A DNA stretch of 36,515 nt from an uncultured Opitutia bacterium (GTDB lineage: Bacteria > Verrucomicrobiota > Verrucomicrobiia > Opitutales > Opitutaceae), in NCBI GenBank assembly GCA_903869665.1, contig CAIPZZ010000069.1, positions 1 through 36,515 of the forward strand, written 5' to 3'. Shown in pieces: positions 18,546-26,973 of the stretch. Below the pieces are notes generated by a model. The model was not told the origin of the DNA. It saw nothing but the letters and a program-made list of their open reading frames with translations, and made no database searches. The position numbers and the translations under genes are program-made. Each line of letters opens with the position of its first letter. Position 1 is the first letter of the stretch.

Positions 18546-18570
18546 TTGGGCGCAACCTTGCTGCGCCCAA
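18546..18570 (+). terminator. Hairpin after carB
   Basis: TTGGGCGCA (18546-18554) and TGCGCCCAA (18562-18570) form a 9-bp stem with a 7-nt loop, 20 bp after the carB stop. No T-tract follows. A candidate transcript end, or a dispersed hairpin-type repeat. Confidence 0.5.
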
Positions 18571-18954
18571 GCTCGTCCCCCGCCGTAGCGGCAAGCGTGA
18601 GCAAGCCGACACCCCTTCCTCCTTGCACCCCTGCGCCACGCCGACATCGTCCCGGAAATCACCCCCACCAGCTTATGTCTAGCGCCACGGCATTCACCAA
18701 TCTGAATTTGATTCACGACCTCCAGCATCAGGTCGGACTTGTCCGCGAAGCACTCCGCTTAGAGATGCGGCGGCTGAGTGTAGATTAGTGGTTAAAATAT
18801 TCTGCGGTTTGCCTCAGTGAACTCGGATTGAGCCTCCGTGTTCTCTGTGTCCCACTCCGACTTCCGGGATTGGCGTCCATTAGCGTGGATTAGCGGTTAA
18901 AACGTTCCCTCAGTTTGCCGTTTCCATGTCCGCAGAAACCGCCACGTTCGCCCC
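18571..18954. repeat. Gene-poor spacer with direct-repeat fragments
   Basis: Between carB and the next gene. GATTAGTGGTTAAAA (18783-18797) recurs as GATTAGCGGTTAAAA (18888-18902), and CTCCGTG..CTCTGTGTCC near 18834-18852 resembles 25614-25637 upstream of the lipid kinase. These phrases look like the dispersed 'ggatta..ccgtg' spacer repeats. One tiny open frame lies inside (18675-18788). No RNA gene recognised. Confidence 0.5.
18675..18788 (+). CDS. Doubtful 37-residue open frame
   Basis: ATG 18675 reads MSSATAFTNLNLIHDLQHQV and ends EMRRLSVD. It is amphipathic and helical in appearance, and composition is less GC-rich than the genes. No Shine-Dalgarno and no family. The stop lies in a repeat. 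It could be a small peptide, a gene remnant or chance. Confidence 0.2.
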   Translation: MSSATAFTNLNLIHDLQHQVGLVREALRLEMRRLSVD

Positions 18955-19641
18955 ATGCCGCTGCCCGAATTTATCGCCCGTCCGCGACCGTGGCGGACGC
19001 TGCTCCTGTGGGCGTGGCTGATTTTTTGGGCGGGCTACCTGGCGGCGGAGACACTAAGCTGGACGGAGCCGCTCGACGGGCTGGGCTTCGGGCTGCGGCA
19101 GTCGCCGCTGGTGCTGCTGGTCTTCGCGGCGCTGATGCCGCCCATCATCATGCTGGCGACGGCCATTTGGAAATGGCGGAAGTGGCGGCCGGAGTTTCAC
19201 ACGTTGTGCGCGCTGTATCCGCCTGTGGTGTTCGCGGTGATGGCGGTGGTCGTCACCCTGAACCACCGGGCGGAGCCTTCGGGCCGCTTTCAGAAAGCCT
19301 ACGGCGGAGGGCTGCCGGCCAACGTGCGCGAGCTGCGCACGTTTTTTTCCCGCTCTGGATTTTGGGCACCGCAGGACGCCTTTGCTTTTCAGACCACCCC
19401 GGTGGAGACCGAGACGCTGCTCGCGGCGCATCCTTTCGCGGCAGCGACGGACGGCCTGCGGGCGTGGCCGCCCGGCGCGGCCAGTGTCCTGGCGCAAACA
19501 ATCGGCCGGGGCTGGCCCGATCCGCAGGCGTGGCCCGGACTGAAAACCTATGTGTGCGACGATGAAAAGACCCGGCGCCATTTCGCGCTGATGGCCGACG
19601 GGGCGATGACAAAAGTTTTCATCGTCGTGTGGAGCGATTGA
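18955..19641 (+). CDS. Hypothetical membrane-anchored protein
   Basis: 228 residues. Three hydrophobic segments occur in the first half: TLLLWAWLIFWAGYLAAE, SPLVLLVFAALMPPIIMLATAIW and YPPVVFAVMAVVVTL. From about residue 105 a soluble domain follows, with alternating aromatic and charged residues (FFSRSGFWAPQDAFAFQTT; KTYVCDDEKTRRHFALMAD). No family recognised. It stands alone on the plus strand, convergent with the PEP-CTERM gene 99 bp away. Confidence 0.75.
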   Translation: MPLPEFIARPRPWRTLLLWAWLIFWAGYLAAETLSWTEPLDGLGFGLRQSPLVLLVFAALMPPIIMLATAIWKWRKWRPEFHTLCALYPPVVFAVMAVVVTLNHRAEPSGRFQKAYGGGLPANVRELRTFFSRSGFWAPQDAFAFQTTPVETETLLAAHPFAAATDGLRAWPPGAASVLAQTIGRGWPDPQAWPGLKTYVCDDEKTRRHFALMADGAMTKVFIVVWSD

Positions 19642-19740
19642 CACCGCAAATCACCCCCAAGCGGCGGATTGCACAAAACGCAGCCCGGTGCTCAAAGGCA
19701 GAAACCGGTCTCGGTTCTCCGGCCGGACCACGGAGAAATC

Positions 19741-20547
19741 TCACTCATCCGCGCGTGCTGCCATGCCACCCCGCCGTCGCCAGAGCGCCGCGCCGGCCAA
19801 CGCCGCGCCCGCGAGCCAGACAGCCACGTCCGCCGGCTCGGGGACGGGCGCGCCGGCGTTGACGGTGATGCTGAGCGAGTCCACACGCAACGAGCCGAAG
19901 CCGCTCACATCGGTGGCCGAGCCGTCGCCGAGCAGCAGGAAGTTGGGAAAGCCGGTAGCGATGGCGGAGGCGCTAGCCAGCGGCGTGCCGTCGAGGAAGT
20001 AGCTCACGTTGCCCTCGTAAAGATGCGTGCCAAAGGTGTGGAACGCCGTCATGTCGGCCACCGGCACGAAAGTGGTGCCGGCGGCGGTGTAATACGAAAA
20101 ACCGCCGCTCTCGAAGTAGAGCGCGGCCTCGTAGCCGTTGGCGTCAAACCAGTAGAGCGACCACTGGCTGGAGGCCGGCGCGAGGGCGAGGCGCGTGGAG
20201 ACATTGTTGCCGAGCGCGGCGGTGGCGAAGTTGAGGCCCGGATCGTCGCCGTAACCATAGCCGACGCCGAACCAGATGCCTTGGCTGGTCGCGCCGATGA
20301 AATCGTTTGGGTGCTGCGTGGTCATCGTGAGCACGTCGCCGTCGCTCGACCAAGTGGTGCCGCCAAAATAGCCGCCCGTCGGGTGGCCGGGGCCGATCGT
20401 CGTGAACCATGGGGCATAGGCTCCGGCGGAGGGCATGAGGTCGCCGCCGTAAAAATAGGTTGTCGGTGTCTGCGCGCGCAACGACGGGGCGAGGGCGGGC
20501 AGCAGCACGGAGAGCGAAATAGTCAGGGCGAGGCGGAGCGGAGCCAT
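19741..20547 (-). CDS. PEP-CTERM anchored secreted protein
   Basis: 268 residues from ATG 20547 (MAPLRLALTISLSVLLPALA), a clear signal peptide ending near LRAQ. The body is rich in Gly, Ser, Thr and aromatics, with a beta-sandwich look (concanavalin-like: WSLYWFDANGYEAALYFESG). The C-terminal sorting tag is textbook: VPEPADVAVWLAGAAL followed by a hydrophobic helix and the basic tail WRRRGG. PEP-CTERM proteins are processed by an exosortase, which is not in the window, and are often linked to exopolysaccharide. Specific function unknown. It is divergent from purU. Confidence 0.88.
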   Translation of the reverse strand: MAPLRLALTISLSVLLPALAPSLRAQTPTTYFYGGDLMPSAGAYAPWFTTIGPGHPTGGYFGGTTWSSDGDVLTMTTQHPNDFIGATSQGIWFGVGYGYGDDPGLNFATAALGNNVSTRLALAPASSQWSLYWFDANGYEAALYFESGGFSYYTAAGTTFVPVADMTAFHTFGTHLYEGNVSYFLDGTPLASASAIATGFPNFLLLGDGSATDVSGFGSLRVDSLSITVNAGAPVPEPADVAVWLAGAALAGAALWRRRGGMAARADE

Positions 20548-20735
20548 GGTGGCAACCCCAGCAAATTGTCTGCCAGAGGCGCGGGCAGATTTTGCTCGGT
20601 GAATGGCGGACCGGCGGGCAGAGGGTGCCGGCTCAGTCAGTGCGGAAGAAGGAATCAACTGTTGACCGCATTTACCGGCAGCAGGGTTTTGTTTGCCGTT
20701 GCCGCTCCGGGCAGTTTCCGGCTTCCTTCGCCCGA

Positions 20736-21590
20736 ATGTCCGCCCCCAGTTCTCTCGTCGCCCTGCTCCACGGCCCTGACCGGCCCGGCCTTGTCGCGCT
20801 CGTGTCGGGCTGGATCTTCGAACGCGGAGGCAACATCCTGCACGCCGACCAGCATAGCGACCTGGTGACAGGGGTGTTTTTCCAGCGCGTGGAGTGGATC
20901 CCGGCGGCGGGCCGAGAAGCGGCCGACGAGCGGGAATTTGCCGCGTTCGCCCAGGCGCTCGGGATGAATGTGCGGGTCGCAGCCACGGCGCGCCGACCCC
21001 GGGTGGTGATGTTCGTCTCGAAGTTCGACCATTGTTTCCACGACCTCATCCTGCGCTGGAAGGCCGGCGAGCTGGCGGGCGACATCGCGGCGGTGGTCTC
21101 CAACCACCCCGACCTCGGCGACGTCACGCGCGGCTACGGCCTGCCGTTTCACCTGATTCCGGTCAGCGCCGCCACGAAGTCGGCGGACGAAGCACGCCAG
21201 CTCGCGTTGCTTCGCGACCTCAACGCCGACCTCGTCGTGCTGGCGCGCTACATGCAGGTGCTCTCGGCAGACCTGCTGGCGAAATTCGGCCGGCCGGTGA
21301 TCAACATCCACCACTCCTTCCTGCCCGCGTTTGCGGGCGGCAAACCCTACCACCAGGCCGCCGCGCGCGGCGTGAAGCTCATCGGCGCGACCGCGCACTA
21401 CGCCACCGCCGACCTCGACGAGGGCCCCATCATCCAGCAGGACGTGGCGCGCGTGACGCACCGCCACGGCATCGAGGATCTCGTCCGCAAGGGCCGCGAC
21501 CTCGAGAAAATCGTCTTCGCCCAGGCCGTGCGCTGGCATCTGGAGAACCGCGTGCTGGTTTACGGCAACAAGACGGTGGTGTTCGACTGA
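20736..21590 (+). CDS. purU: Formyltetrahydrofolate deformylase
   Basis: Hydrolyses 10-formyl-THF to formate and THF, balancing one-carbon pools and supplying formate to PurT. 284 residues from ATG 20736 ([18 protein letters not shown]), the usual length. An N-terminal ACT domain ([20 protein letters not shown]) is followed by the formyltransferase fold: [37 protein letters not shown] with the catalytic His, and [18 protein letters not shown] with the catalytic Asp. Longer open frame upstream crosses the non-coding divergent spacer. Single gene, with ruvC 119 bp downstream. Confidence 0.95.
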   Translation: MSAPSSLVALLHGPDRPGLVALVSGWIFERGGNILHADQHSDLVTGVFFQRVEWIPAAGREAADEREFAAFAQALGMNVRVAATARRPRVVMFVSKFDHCFHDLILRWKAGELAGDIAAVVSNHPDLGDVTRGYGLPFHLIPVSAATKSADEARQLALLRDLNADLVVLARYMQVLSADLLAKFGRPVINIHHSFLPAFAGGKPYHQAAARGVKLIGATAHYATADLDEGPIIQQDVARVTHRHGIEDLVRKGRDLEKIVFAQAVRWHLENRVLVYGNKTVVFD

Positions 21591-21709
21591 GTCTCCCGGC
21601 CAGGCCGCGCGGCGCGGCGTGCGCTCCTCGTCGGCCTGAGAAGGACCGGGCCACTGCGCCGCAGAAAAGCGTTCCCCTCCGGGCCGCCGGCGTGTTGCAT
21701 GGGCCGACC

Positions 21710-22303
21710 ATGCCGCGCATGACCGTCAGGCAAATGTGGAAGGCCAAGCTCGAGGGCCGAGCCGTGCCGGGCGCCGTCGGCGCAGGCGCAACGCTCGCGC
21801 TCGGCGGGGCGGCGCGCGGCGCATTCGCCGGCGTGGTGCTCGGCGTTGACCCGTCGCTGCGCGGCACGGGTCTGGCGCTGGTGGAGTTCGCCCCGGGGCG
21901 GACGCCGGTGCTGCTGCGCTGCGCGACGGTGCGCGTGCCGGCGAAGCGGACGATGGCCTTCGCGCTCGGCGAGATCTCGCGCGCGGTCACAGCGATGCTC
22001 GCTGCCGCCGACGTGCGGCACGTCGCGCTGGAGCAGACGATCTTTGTGCAAAATTTTCAGACCGCGCAGATCCTCGGCGCGGCGCGCGGCGCGGCCATCG
22101 CGGCGGCGGCGCTACGCGGGCACGAGGTGTTCGAGTATGCGCCGCTGCGCGTGAAACAGGCGGTGGTCGGCGCGGGCCGCGCGAGCAAGGAGCAGATGGC
22201 GCGCACGGTCATGGCGCTGCTCGGCCACGGCCGCCCGCTCGCGTCCGACGAAGCCGACGCCGCCGGCGTCGCGCTCTGCCACGCGTTCACCTGGCGGGGG
22301 TGA
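21710..22303 (+). CDS. ruvC: Crossover junction endodeoxyribonuclease RuvC
   Basis: Holliday-junction resolvase, 197 residues from ATG 21710 (or 188 from ATG 21737-type internal choices; MTVRQMW at 21719 is equally plausible). Catalytic acids are visible: Asp47 in [12 protein letters not shown], Glu108 in [10 protein letters not shown], and Asp180/Asp183 in [16 protein letters not shown]. About 40 residues precede the RNase H-like fold, whereas most RuvC proteins start 5-7 residues before the first Asp; the extension is Ala/Gly-rich with a basic amphipathic start. ruvA and ruvB are not nearby. The 3' end overlaps convergent lnt by 17 bp. Confidence 0.9.
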   Translation: MPRMTVRQMWKAKLEGRAVPGAVGAGATLALGGAARGAFAGVVLGVDPSLRGTGLALVEFAPGRTPVLLRCATVRVPAKRTMAFALGEISRAVTAMLAAADVRHVALEQTIFVQNFQTAQILGAARGAAIAAAALRGHEVFEYAPLRVKQAVVGAGRASKEQMARTVMALLGHGRPLASDEADAAGVALCHAFTWRG

Positions 22304-23984
22304 GGGGCACGCGGCGCAATGCAAGCCAGCCGGCGCACGCCAGCCCAGCGCACACCGCGACAAACCAGTCGCCGTGCTCGGCGTAAAAACTTTGCCGACC
22401 GATCCAGCGCGAGTCGCGCGTGACATCCGCCGCCGCCGCGCCGCGAAAATACACGCTGCCAACGACCGACGGCGCGGTGCTGATTTGGCCCCCGGTATCG
22501 CGCGTGAGCACGGCGCGGGTGACGCCAAACTCGTCTATCCATCCGCTCCAGCCCGCGTTGCCGTCGCGCAGCACGGGGCGGCGCGTCTCGACGGCACGCA
22601 ACACCGAATGCGCCGCGTGCTGGGCCGCCATGCCCTCCTCGCCATACCACGCGCCGTTGGTGTGGACGACCAGCGCGTCCGCGCCCCCCAGCGCGCTCGC
22701 TCGCGCAAGCGCGGGGAAGATGTCCTCGTAGCAGATCAGCTCGCCGAGCGCGAGCGGGCGGCTGTCCACACCGGCGGTCCGCACGCTTAGCGGCTCCGCG
22801 CTATCGCCGGGAGTGACATCGCCGCCGACTGGCACAATTTTTTCGATCCACCCGAGCAACAACCGCAGCGGCACATATTCGCCGAACGGCACCAGCTTGC
22901 GCTTCGCATAAATACGCTCCTGCGTGCCGGCGGTCGGGTCCACGACGAAGGCGGCGTTGAGCCAGCTCCGCACCCGCAGCTCGCCGTTTTCACCCGGCTC
23001 GGTTTCGACGGCGAGCGAGCCGAGCACCAGCGGCGCGCCAGTCTCGCGCGCGAGCTTCTCCACGCGCGCGCGCATCTCGGCGTGGGCGTTGAGCGGCAAC
23101 GGCAGCGTCGCCTCGGGCCACAGGACGAGGCCGGGACGCATCGCGGCGGCGTCACGTGTCACGGTCTCCAGCGTGCGGAGAATGTCGTCGGCCATCGCGT
23201 TGTCCCACTTGAGCTCCTGCGGGATGTTCGGCTGCGCGAACGCCACCCGCGCCAACGGCACGGCGAACTGCGCGCGATTCATCGCCTCGCGCACATGGAC
23301 GGTCAGGCACACGACCAGCAAAAATATCGCCGCCAAAAATTCCGGGCTGCGCCGCGCGAGCCCCCGCACGCCCTCGAACCACAGCCGGTGCGCCCACGCT
23401 GCCAACCCCAGTCCGACAGCCACGAGAACGAACGAAACGCCGCCCGCGCCCGTGAACGCCGCTACCTGCAGCACCGCCGTGCGTTGCCACTGGCTTGCCG
23501 CCAGCGGCAGCCACGGAAACCCGCTCAACAGCCACGTGCGCCCCCACTCGTTCACCGCCCACAGCCCGGCCAGCGCCAACACCGCGAGCACGCGCACGGG
23601 CCACACGCGCCCCGGCAGCCGCGGTAAGGTCCATCGCGCGGCAAGAAACCACAGCCCGGCCCACCCGCCGATGAACGGCCCGAGCATCAGCAACCCGCCC
23701 CAGGTCACATGCCGCAGCCAGCCGAGAACAATAATCCATGCGAGCGCGTTCGCCCCGAGCACCGTGAGCGAGAACATTTTCCAGCTCGGCCGGCGATACG
23801 CCCACAGCGCCGCCGGCGCGACCAGCACATAGGCGCACTCCGGCGCGTCGAACGGCGGAAACGCCAACACCGTGAGCAACGCCGTGAGCACAAACACCGC
23901 GCCCGCCGCCAGCCACTCCGCGTGCCGCCGCCAGAACGGCAGAGGCCCGTCGCGGAGGTCGTCGGCAAAAACATCTTCAGTCAT
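22287..23984 (-). CDS. lnt: Apolipoprotein N-acyltransferase
   Basis: Inner-membrane enzyme adding the third acyl chain to lipoproteins. 565 residues from ATG 23984 ([10 protein letters not shown]); a GTG four codons earlier is possible. An N-terminal polytopic part has about six helices ([59 protein letters not shown] region). The nitrilase-like periplasmic domain carries the triad Glu291 ([11 protein letters not shown]), Lys363 ([12 protein letters not shown]) and Cys418 ([11 protein letters not shown]). A final C-terminal helix precedes RRVPLTPAR. The gene is complete. The spacer to the low-GC gene upstream is a divergent promoter region. Confidence 0.95.
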   Translation of the reverse strand: MTEDVFADDLRDGPLPFWRRHAEWLAAGAVFVLTALLTVLAFPPFDAPECAYVLVAPAALWAYRRPSWKMFSLTVLGANALAWIIVLGWLRHVTWGGLLMLGPFIGGWAGLWFLAARWTLPRLPGRVWPVRVLAVLALAGLWAVNEWGRTWLLSGFPWLPLAASQWQRTAVLQVAAFTGAGGVSFVLVAVGLGLAAWAHRLWFEGVRGLARRSPEFLAAIFLLVVCLTVHVREAMNRAQFAVPLARVAFAQPNIPQELKWDNAMADDILRTLETVTRDAAAMRPGLVLWPEATLPLPLNAHAEMRARVEKLARETGAPLVLGSLAVETEPGENGELRVRSWLNAAFVVDPTAGTQERIYAKRKLVPFGEYVPLRLLLGWIEKIVPVGGDVTPGDSAEPLSVRTAGVDSRPLALGELICYEDIFPALARASALGGADALVVHTNGAWYGEEGMAAQHAAHSVLRAVETRRPVLRDGNAGWSGWIDEFGVTRAVLTRDTGGQISTAPSVVGSVYFRGAAAADVTRDSRWIGRQSFYAEHGDWFVAVCAGLACAGWLALRRVPLTPAR

Positions 23985-24107
23985 CACTGCCGACACTGCC
24001 GCGAACCTAGCTTGGCACTCAAGGCCGTTCGCATTTATCGCCGCTCTTGTCAGTATAGTTGTTGGTTGCCTGATGTCACCAAAGAGAAATTAGTAGCGCC
24101 TTCTCGC

Positions 24108-24563
24108 ATGGCGCACAAAATCAATCCTTGGCTGAAATGGGGCTGCTTGGCACCGATCCTTGGGGCTGCGGTTCTCCTCTCGGCAATTTTATTCTGGCAA
24201 AAATATCTTTCATCCCGAGCGCGCTGGGCGCTTCCAAGGTCGGCGAGTGAAATGCAGGAATACTCAATAAGCTTTGGTGGGATAGGAGATTTTACTTATC
24301 GGCTGAAGGCCAAGCTTCCTGAAGTCGATTTCCCTCTTTATGCAAGAAATCTCGGCCTAGACACACATTACGATCCGAAATCTCATAGAGATGTTCCGAT
24401 CTTTGCCGGTCTTAGCGATGCGGGAGAAGCAATAAAAAATAATTGGTGGAATCCTCCCGATAGCAATGCGTCCGTCTATTTCGCCTATGAGCCGAATCAC
24501 GAACACATTCGCTTCGTGAAATATGCGAATGGGTTTGTCTATTTTGTTGAGTGTCAGTGGTGA
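24108..24563 (+). CDS. Hypothetical lower-GC protein with one membrane anchor
   Basis: 151 residues from ATG 24108 (MAHKINPWLKWGCLAPILGA). One N-terminal hydrophobic helix (LAPILGAAVLLSAILFW), then a soluble domain with many Tyr, Phe and Asn (EYSISFGGIGDFTYRLKAKL; FRFVKYANGFVYFVECQW-like end). Codons are markedly AT-richer than in the neighbouring lnt and miaA, suggesting acquisition from elsewhere. No ribosome site is obvious. No family recognised. It is convergent with miaA, 29 bp apart. Confidence 0.65.
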   Translation: MAHKINPWLKWGCLAPILGAAVLLSAILFWQKYLSSRARWALPRSASEMQEYSISFGGIGDFTYRLKAKLPEVDFPLYARNLGLDTHYDPKSHRDVPIFAGLSDAGEAIKNNWWNPPDSNASVYFAYEPNHEHIRFVKYANGFVYFVECQW

Positions 24564-24592
24564 AAATAGTGCCAAATGATTCAGGCAGCAGT

Positions 24593-25501
24593 TCAAAAAA
24601 GTGTTTTCACATCCGTCGTCGCCGCGTCCAGCACACGGTGTGGCGGGAGCTGGGTGCGGAACCAGGTGCGCTGCTTCTTCACGAGGGCGCGAGTATTTTT
24701 CGCGATCTCGGCGGCGAGCGCGGACTCGCGCAGCGCGCCGTCGAGCATCGTCAGCGTTTCGCGGTAGCCGATGGCACTCGCCGCGCTGGGATTCTTCTCC
24801 AGCCCCGCCGCGCGCAGCCGCCGCACCTCAGCCACCAGGCCGCCGGCCAGCATCGCGTCCACGCGGGCGGTGATGCGCGCGTCGAGGTCGGCGGGCGCGC
24901 GGTCGAGGCGCGTGCAGCGCACGTCCCAGCCGGCGAACGGCGCAGGCTGACGCGCGAACTCCGCCGCCAGCTCCGTGAGCGTTTTTCCCGAGGCGCGGCA
25001 GCGCTCGAGCGCGCGTGTGACGCGGCGCGGATTGGCCGTGTCGAGCGCGCTAAGACCGGCGGGATTGAGCGCTTGCAGCTCGGCGACAAGCGCGGGCAAC
25101 CCCTCGCTCGCCAGTTTCGCCGCGATCGCCGCCCTCAGCTCAGGCGGCACGCTTACCTCGTCGGCCACGGGGGCCAAAAAACTTTTCAGATAAAACCCGC
25201 TCCCGCCCACCACTAACACCGCGTGCCCGCGCGCTGTGATGTCCGCGCAGGCCGCGCGCGCCATCGTTGTGTAGCGCGCCACGTCCATCGTCTCGGTCAC
25301 GTCGCAGACATCAATCAGGTGGTGCGGCACGCGGGCGCGCTCAGCGGCGATCGGTTTGGCCGTGCCGAGGTCCATACCTCGGTAGAACAGCAGCGAGTCA
25401 CACGACACGATCTCCGCGTCGTTGGCCTCCGCCCACGCGAGCGCCAGCTCCGTCTTGCCGACGGCGGTCGGGCCGGTGAGGATGTGAAGCGTGCGAGGCA
25501 T
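24593..25501 (-). CDS. miaA: tRNA dimethylallyltransferase
   Basis: Transfers the dimethylallyl group from DMAPP to A37 of tRNAs, producing the i6A substrate that MiaB (10309-11700) thiomethylates. 302 residues from ATG 25501 (MPRTLHILTGPTAVGKTEL). P-loop GPTAVGKT is at 10-17. Family blocks: SCDSLLFYRGMDLGTAKP, VPHHLIDVCDVTETMDVARY, VVGGSGFYLKSFL, NPRRVTRALE and SAIGYRE. The C-terminal KNTRALVKKQRTWFR is the tRNA-binding tail. A longer open frame adds nine upstream residues without support. A nested palindromic repeat begins 18 bp upstream. Confidence 0.96.
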   Translation of the reverse strand: MPRTLHILTGPTAVGKTELALAWAEANDAEIVSCDSLLFYRGMDLGTAKPIAAERARVPHHLIDVCDVTETMDVARYTTMARAACADITARGHAVLVVGGSGFYLKSFLAPVADEVSVPPELRAAIAAKLASEGLPALVAELQALNPAGLSALDTANPRRVTRALERCRASGKTLTELAAEFARQPAPFAGWDVRCTRLDRAPADLDARITARVDAMLAGGLVAEVRRLRAAGLEKNPSAASAIGYRETLTMLDGALRESALAAEIAKNTRALVKKQRTWFRTQLPPHRVLDAATTDVKTLF

Positions 25502-25519
25502 GGCGGAGTTTTTAATCAT

Positions 25520-25676
25520 GGATGGCACGGATCAACACGGATAAACTCAGTCATTCCGATCCAAGGCCGTCATGAAACACTCAGGTCACGGAGCGCACAG
25601 AGCCATCATCCTGCTCCGTATTTTCTGTGTCCTCCGTGTTACAATCGATTTTTATCCGTGTTTATCCGTGCCATCC
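25520..25676. repeat. Nested palindromic spacer repeat (GGATGGCACGGAT type)
   Basis: The outer left arm 25520-25545 (GGATGGCACGGATCAACACG onward) and right arm 25651-25676 are reverse complements over 26 nt with one mismatch. Inside, CACGGAGCGCACAGA near 25588-25602 pairs with TCTGTGTCCTCCGTG near 25624-25638, with two central mismatches. The element fills the divergent spacer between miaA and the lipid kinase. Any promoters of either gene must overlap it. Confidence 0.75.
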
Positions 25677-25693
25677 GTGGTCAATTTGCCGCC

Positions 25694-26572
25694 TTGAAAA
25701 CCCGCGTCATCTACAACCCCCGTTCTGGCTTCCTCGCCCGCCGGCCGGGCGTCCTCGCGCTCGCGCGGCGGTTCGTCACCGAGCGCCTCCCCGACGCCAC
25801 CATCGTGCCGACTGAGCGCGGCGGCCATGCGACCGAGCTCGCGCGGCAGGCGCTTGCCGAGGGCTGCGAGCTGGTCGTGGCGTTCGGCGGTGACGGCACG
25901 ATGAACGAGGTTGCGCAGGCCCTCATGGATACGGACGCCGTGCTCGGCCTGCTGCCGTGCGGCTCGGGCAACGGCCTCGCGCGACACCTCGGCATCCCGC
26001 TCGCGCCGGCCGCTGCACTGGAGCTGCTGCTCACGGGCTGCCCGCGTGTGATTGACGCAGGCCTCGCTGACGGCCGGCCTTTTTTCGTGGCCGCCGGCCT
26101 CGGTTTCGAGGCGGAGATGGCGCACCGTTTCGCACGTCTCACGAGCCGTGGGCTGACCGGCTACATCCGCACGGGCCTGAGCGGCTGGTGGGGCTACACG
26201 CCGCAGGAGCACGTCATCACGCACGGCGGCACACGCCACACGCGCCGCGCGCTTACGCTCGCCGTCGCCAACTGCAACCAATACGGGAATAACGCCCGCA
26301 TCGCCCCGCGTGCTCGGGTGGACGACGGCCTGCTCGACCTCGCCGCCGTGCCGCCGGTCAACCTGCTCAACGCCGCGCCGCTGCTGCTGCGCCTCTTCAA
26401 CGGCACGCTCAACTGCCGCGCCGATGTGCTCCAGTTGCGCGGCGCGTGCTTCACGGTCGAGCGCCCCGCGCCCGGCCCGCTGCACCTCGACGGCGAGCCG
26501 CGCGACGCCGGCGCGCGCGTGGAGTTCACCGTCCGCCCGCGCTGCCTGCGCGTGCTGGTGCCGGCCAAGTGA
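25694..26572 (+). CDS. Diacylglycerol/lipid kinase family protein
   Basis: Cytoplasmic lipid kinase of the DAGK/YegS-BmrU family, 292 residues. The start is taken as TTG 25694 (LKTRVIYNPRSGF), because homologues begin with the R-x-I-x-NP motif and no ATG is nearby. Nucleotide-binding motif VVAFGGDGTMNEV is at about 61-73; LLPCGSGNGLARHLGIP and VIDAGLADGRPFFVAAGLGFEA follow. The C-terminal beta-sandwich ends with LHLDGEPRDAGARVEFTVRP. The lipid substrate (diacylglycerol, phosphatidylglycerol or a long-chain base) is not resolvable. The start codon lies 17 bp beyond the palindromic repeat. Confidence 0.9.
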   Translation: MKTRVIYNPRSGFLARRPGVLALARRFVTERLPDATIVPTERGGHATELARQALAEGCELVVAFGGDGTMNEVAQALMDTDAVLGLLPCGSGNGLARHLGIPLAPAAALELLLTGCPRVIDAGLADGRPFFVAAGLGFEAEMAHRFARLTSRGLTGYIRTGLSGWWGYTPQEHVITHGGTRHTRRALTLAVANCNQYGNNARIAPRARVDDGLLDLAAVPPVNLLNAAPLLLRLFNGTLNCRADVLQLRGACFTVERPAPGPLHLDGEPRDAGARVEFTVRPRCLRVLVPAK

Positions 26573-26580
26573 AATTGTAA

Positions 26581-26602
26581 GGCGGGGTCGCCGAACCCCG
26601 CC
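26581..26602. terminator. Bidirectional hairpin between convergent genes
   Basis: GGCGGGGT (26581-26588) pairs with ACCCCGCC (26595-26602) around CGCCGA. It lies 8 bp after the lipid kinase stop and 9 bp from the stop of the convergent membrane protein. A-rich sequence flanks both sides, so it could end both transcripts. Confidence 0.6.
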
Positions 26603-26611
26603 AAGTTCAAA

Positions 26612-26935
26612 TCAAACAATTCCCAACTTGATTTTCTCGCGTTGGACATACCAACGATACGTCCGTTTGCCGGCAAAATACCCAGGGATGAAAACAGTTA
26701 CCAAGAGGCAAAGATAGAGGATACCCCACCAGCGCGGAGCGTCAGAGCACATCGCGATGACGTGGGTGAAAATACCAAGCACCCCCCAGAGCAAATATGC
26801 GGCCCCAGTCGCCGCCACGCTTGCCCCAACAGCGAGAAACACGGCAAACAGTTTTTTACCGTTGCTGATGTCAGCGGGCGGCCCGGGAGGGTCTGGCGGC
26901 ATCACCGGCTTGAGGTTGTGCAGATAGCTTTTCAT
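26612..26935 (-). CDS. Small membrane protein of unknown function
   Basis: 107 residues from ATG 26935 (MKSYLHNLKPVMPPDPPG). Two hydrophobic stretches, LFAVFLAVGASVAATGAAYLL continuing through GVLGIFTHVIAM, and WWGILYLCLLVTVFIPGYF, are followed by a basic tail (KRTYRWYVQREKIK). GC content is lower than that of the neighbours. No family recognised. It lies downstream of the frameshifted response regulator gene on the same strand, with a short palindromic repeat (about 26938-26976) between them. Confidence 0.65.
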   Translation of the reverse strand: MKSYLHNLKPVMPPDPPGPPADISNGKKLFAVFLAVGASVAATGAAYLLWGVLGIFTHVIAMCSDAPRWWGILYLCLLVTVFIPGYFAGKRTYRWYVQREKIKLGIV

Positions 26936-26973
26936 GAGGGGACGCCATACGAGGGAGTCGTCAAGCGACGCCC

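Noticed and set aside
18527-18954. CRISPR array or tRNA in the gene-poor spacer
   Set aside because: Repeated phrases are two diverged 15-mers about 105 bp apart, not regularly spaced; no cloverleaf was recognised by eye.
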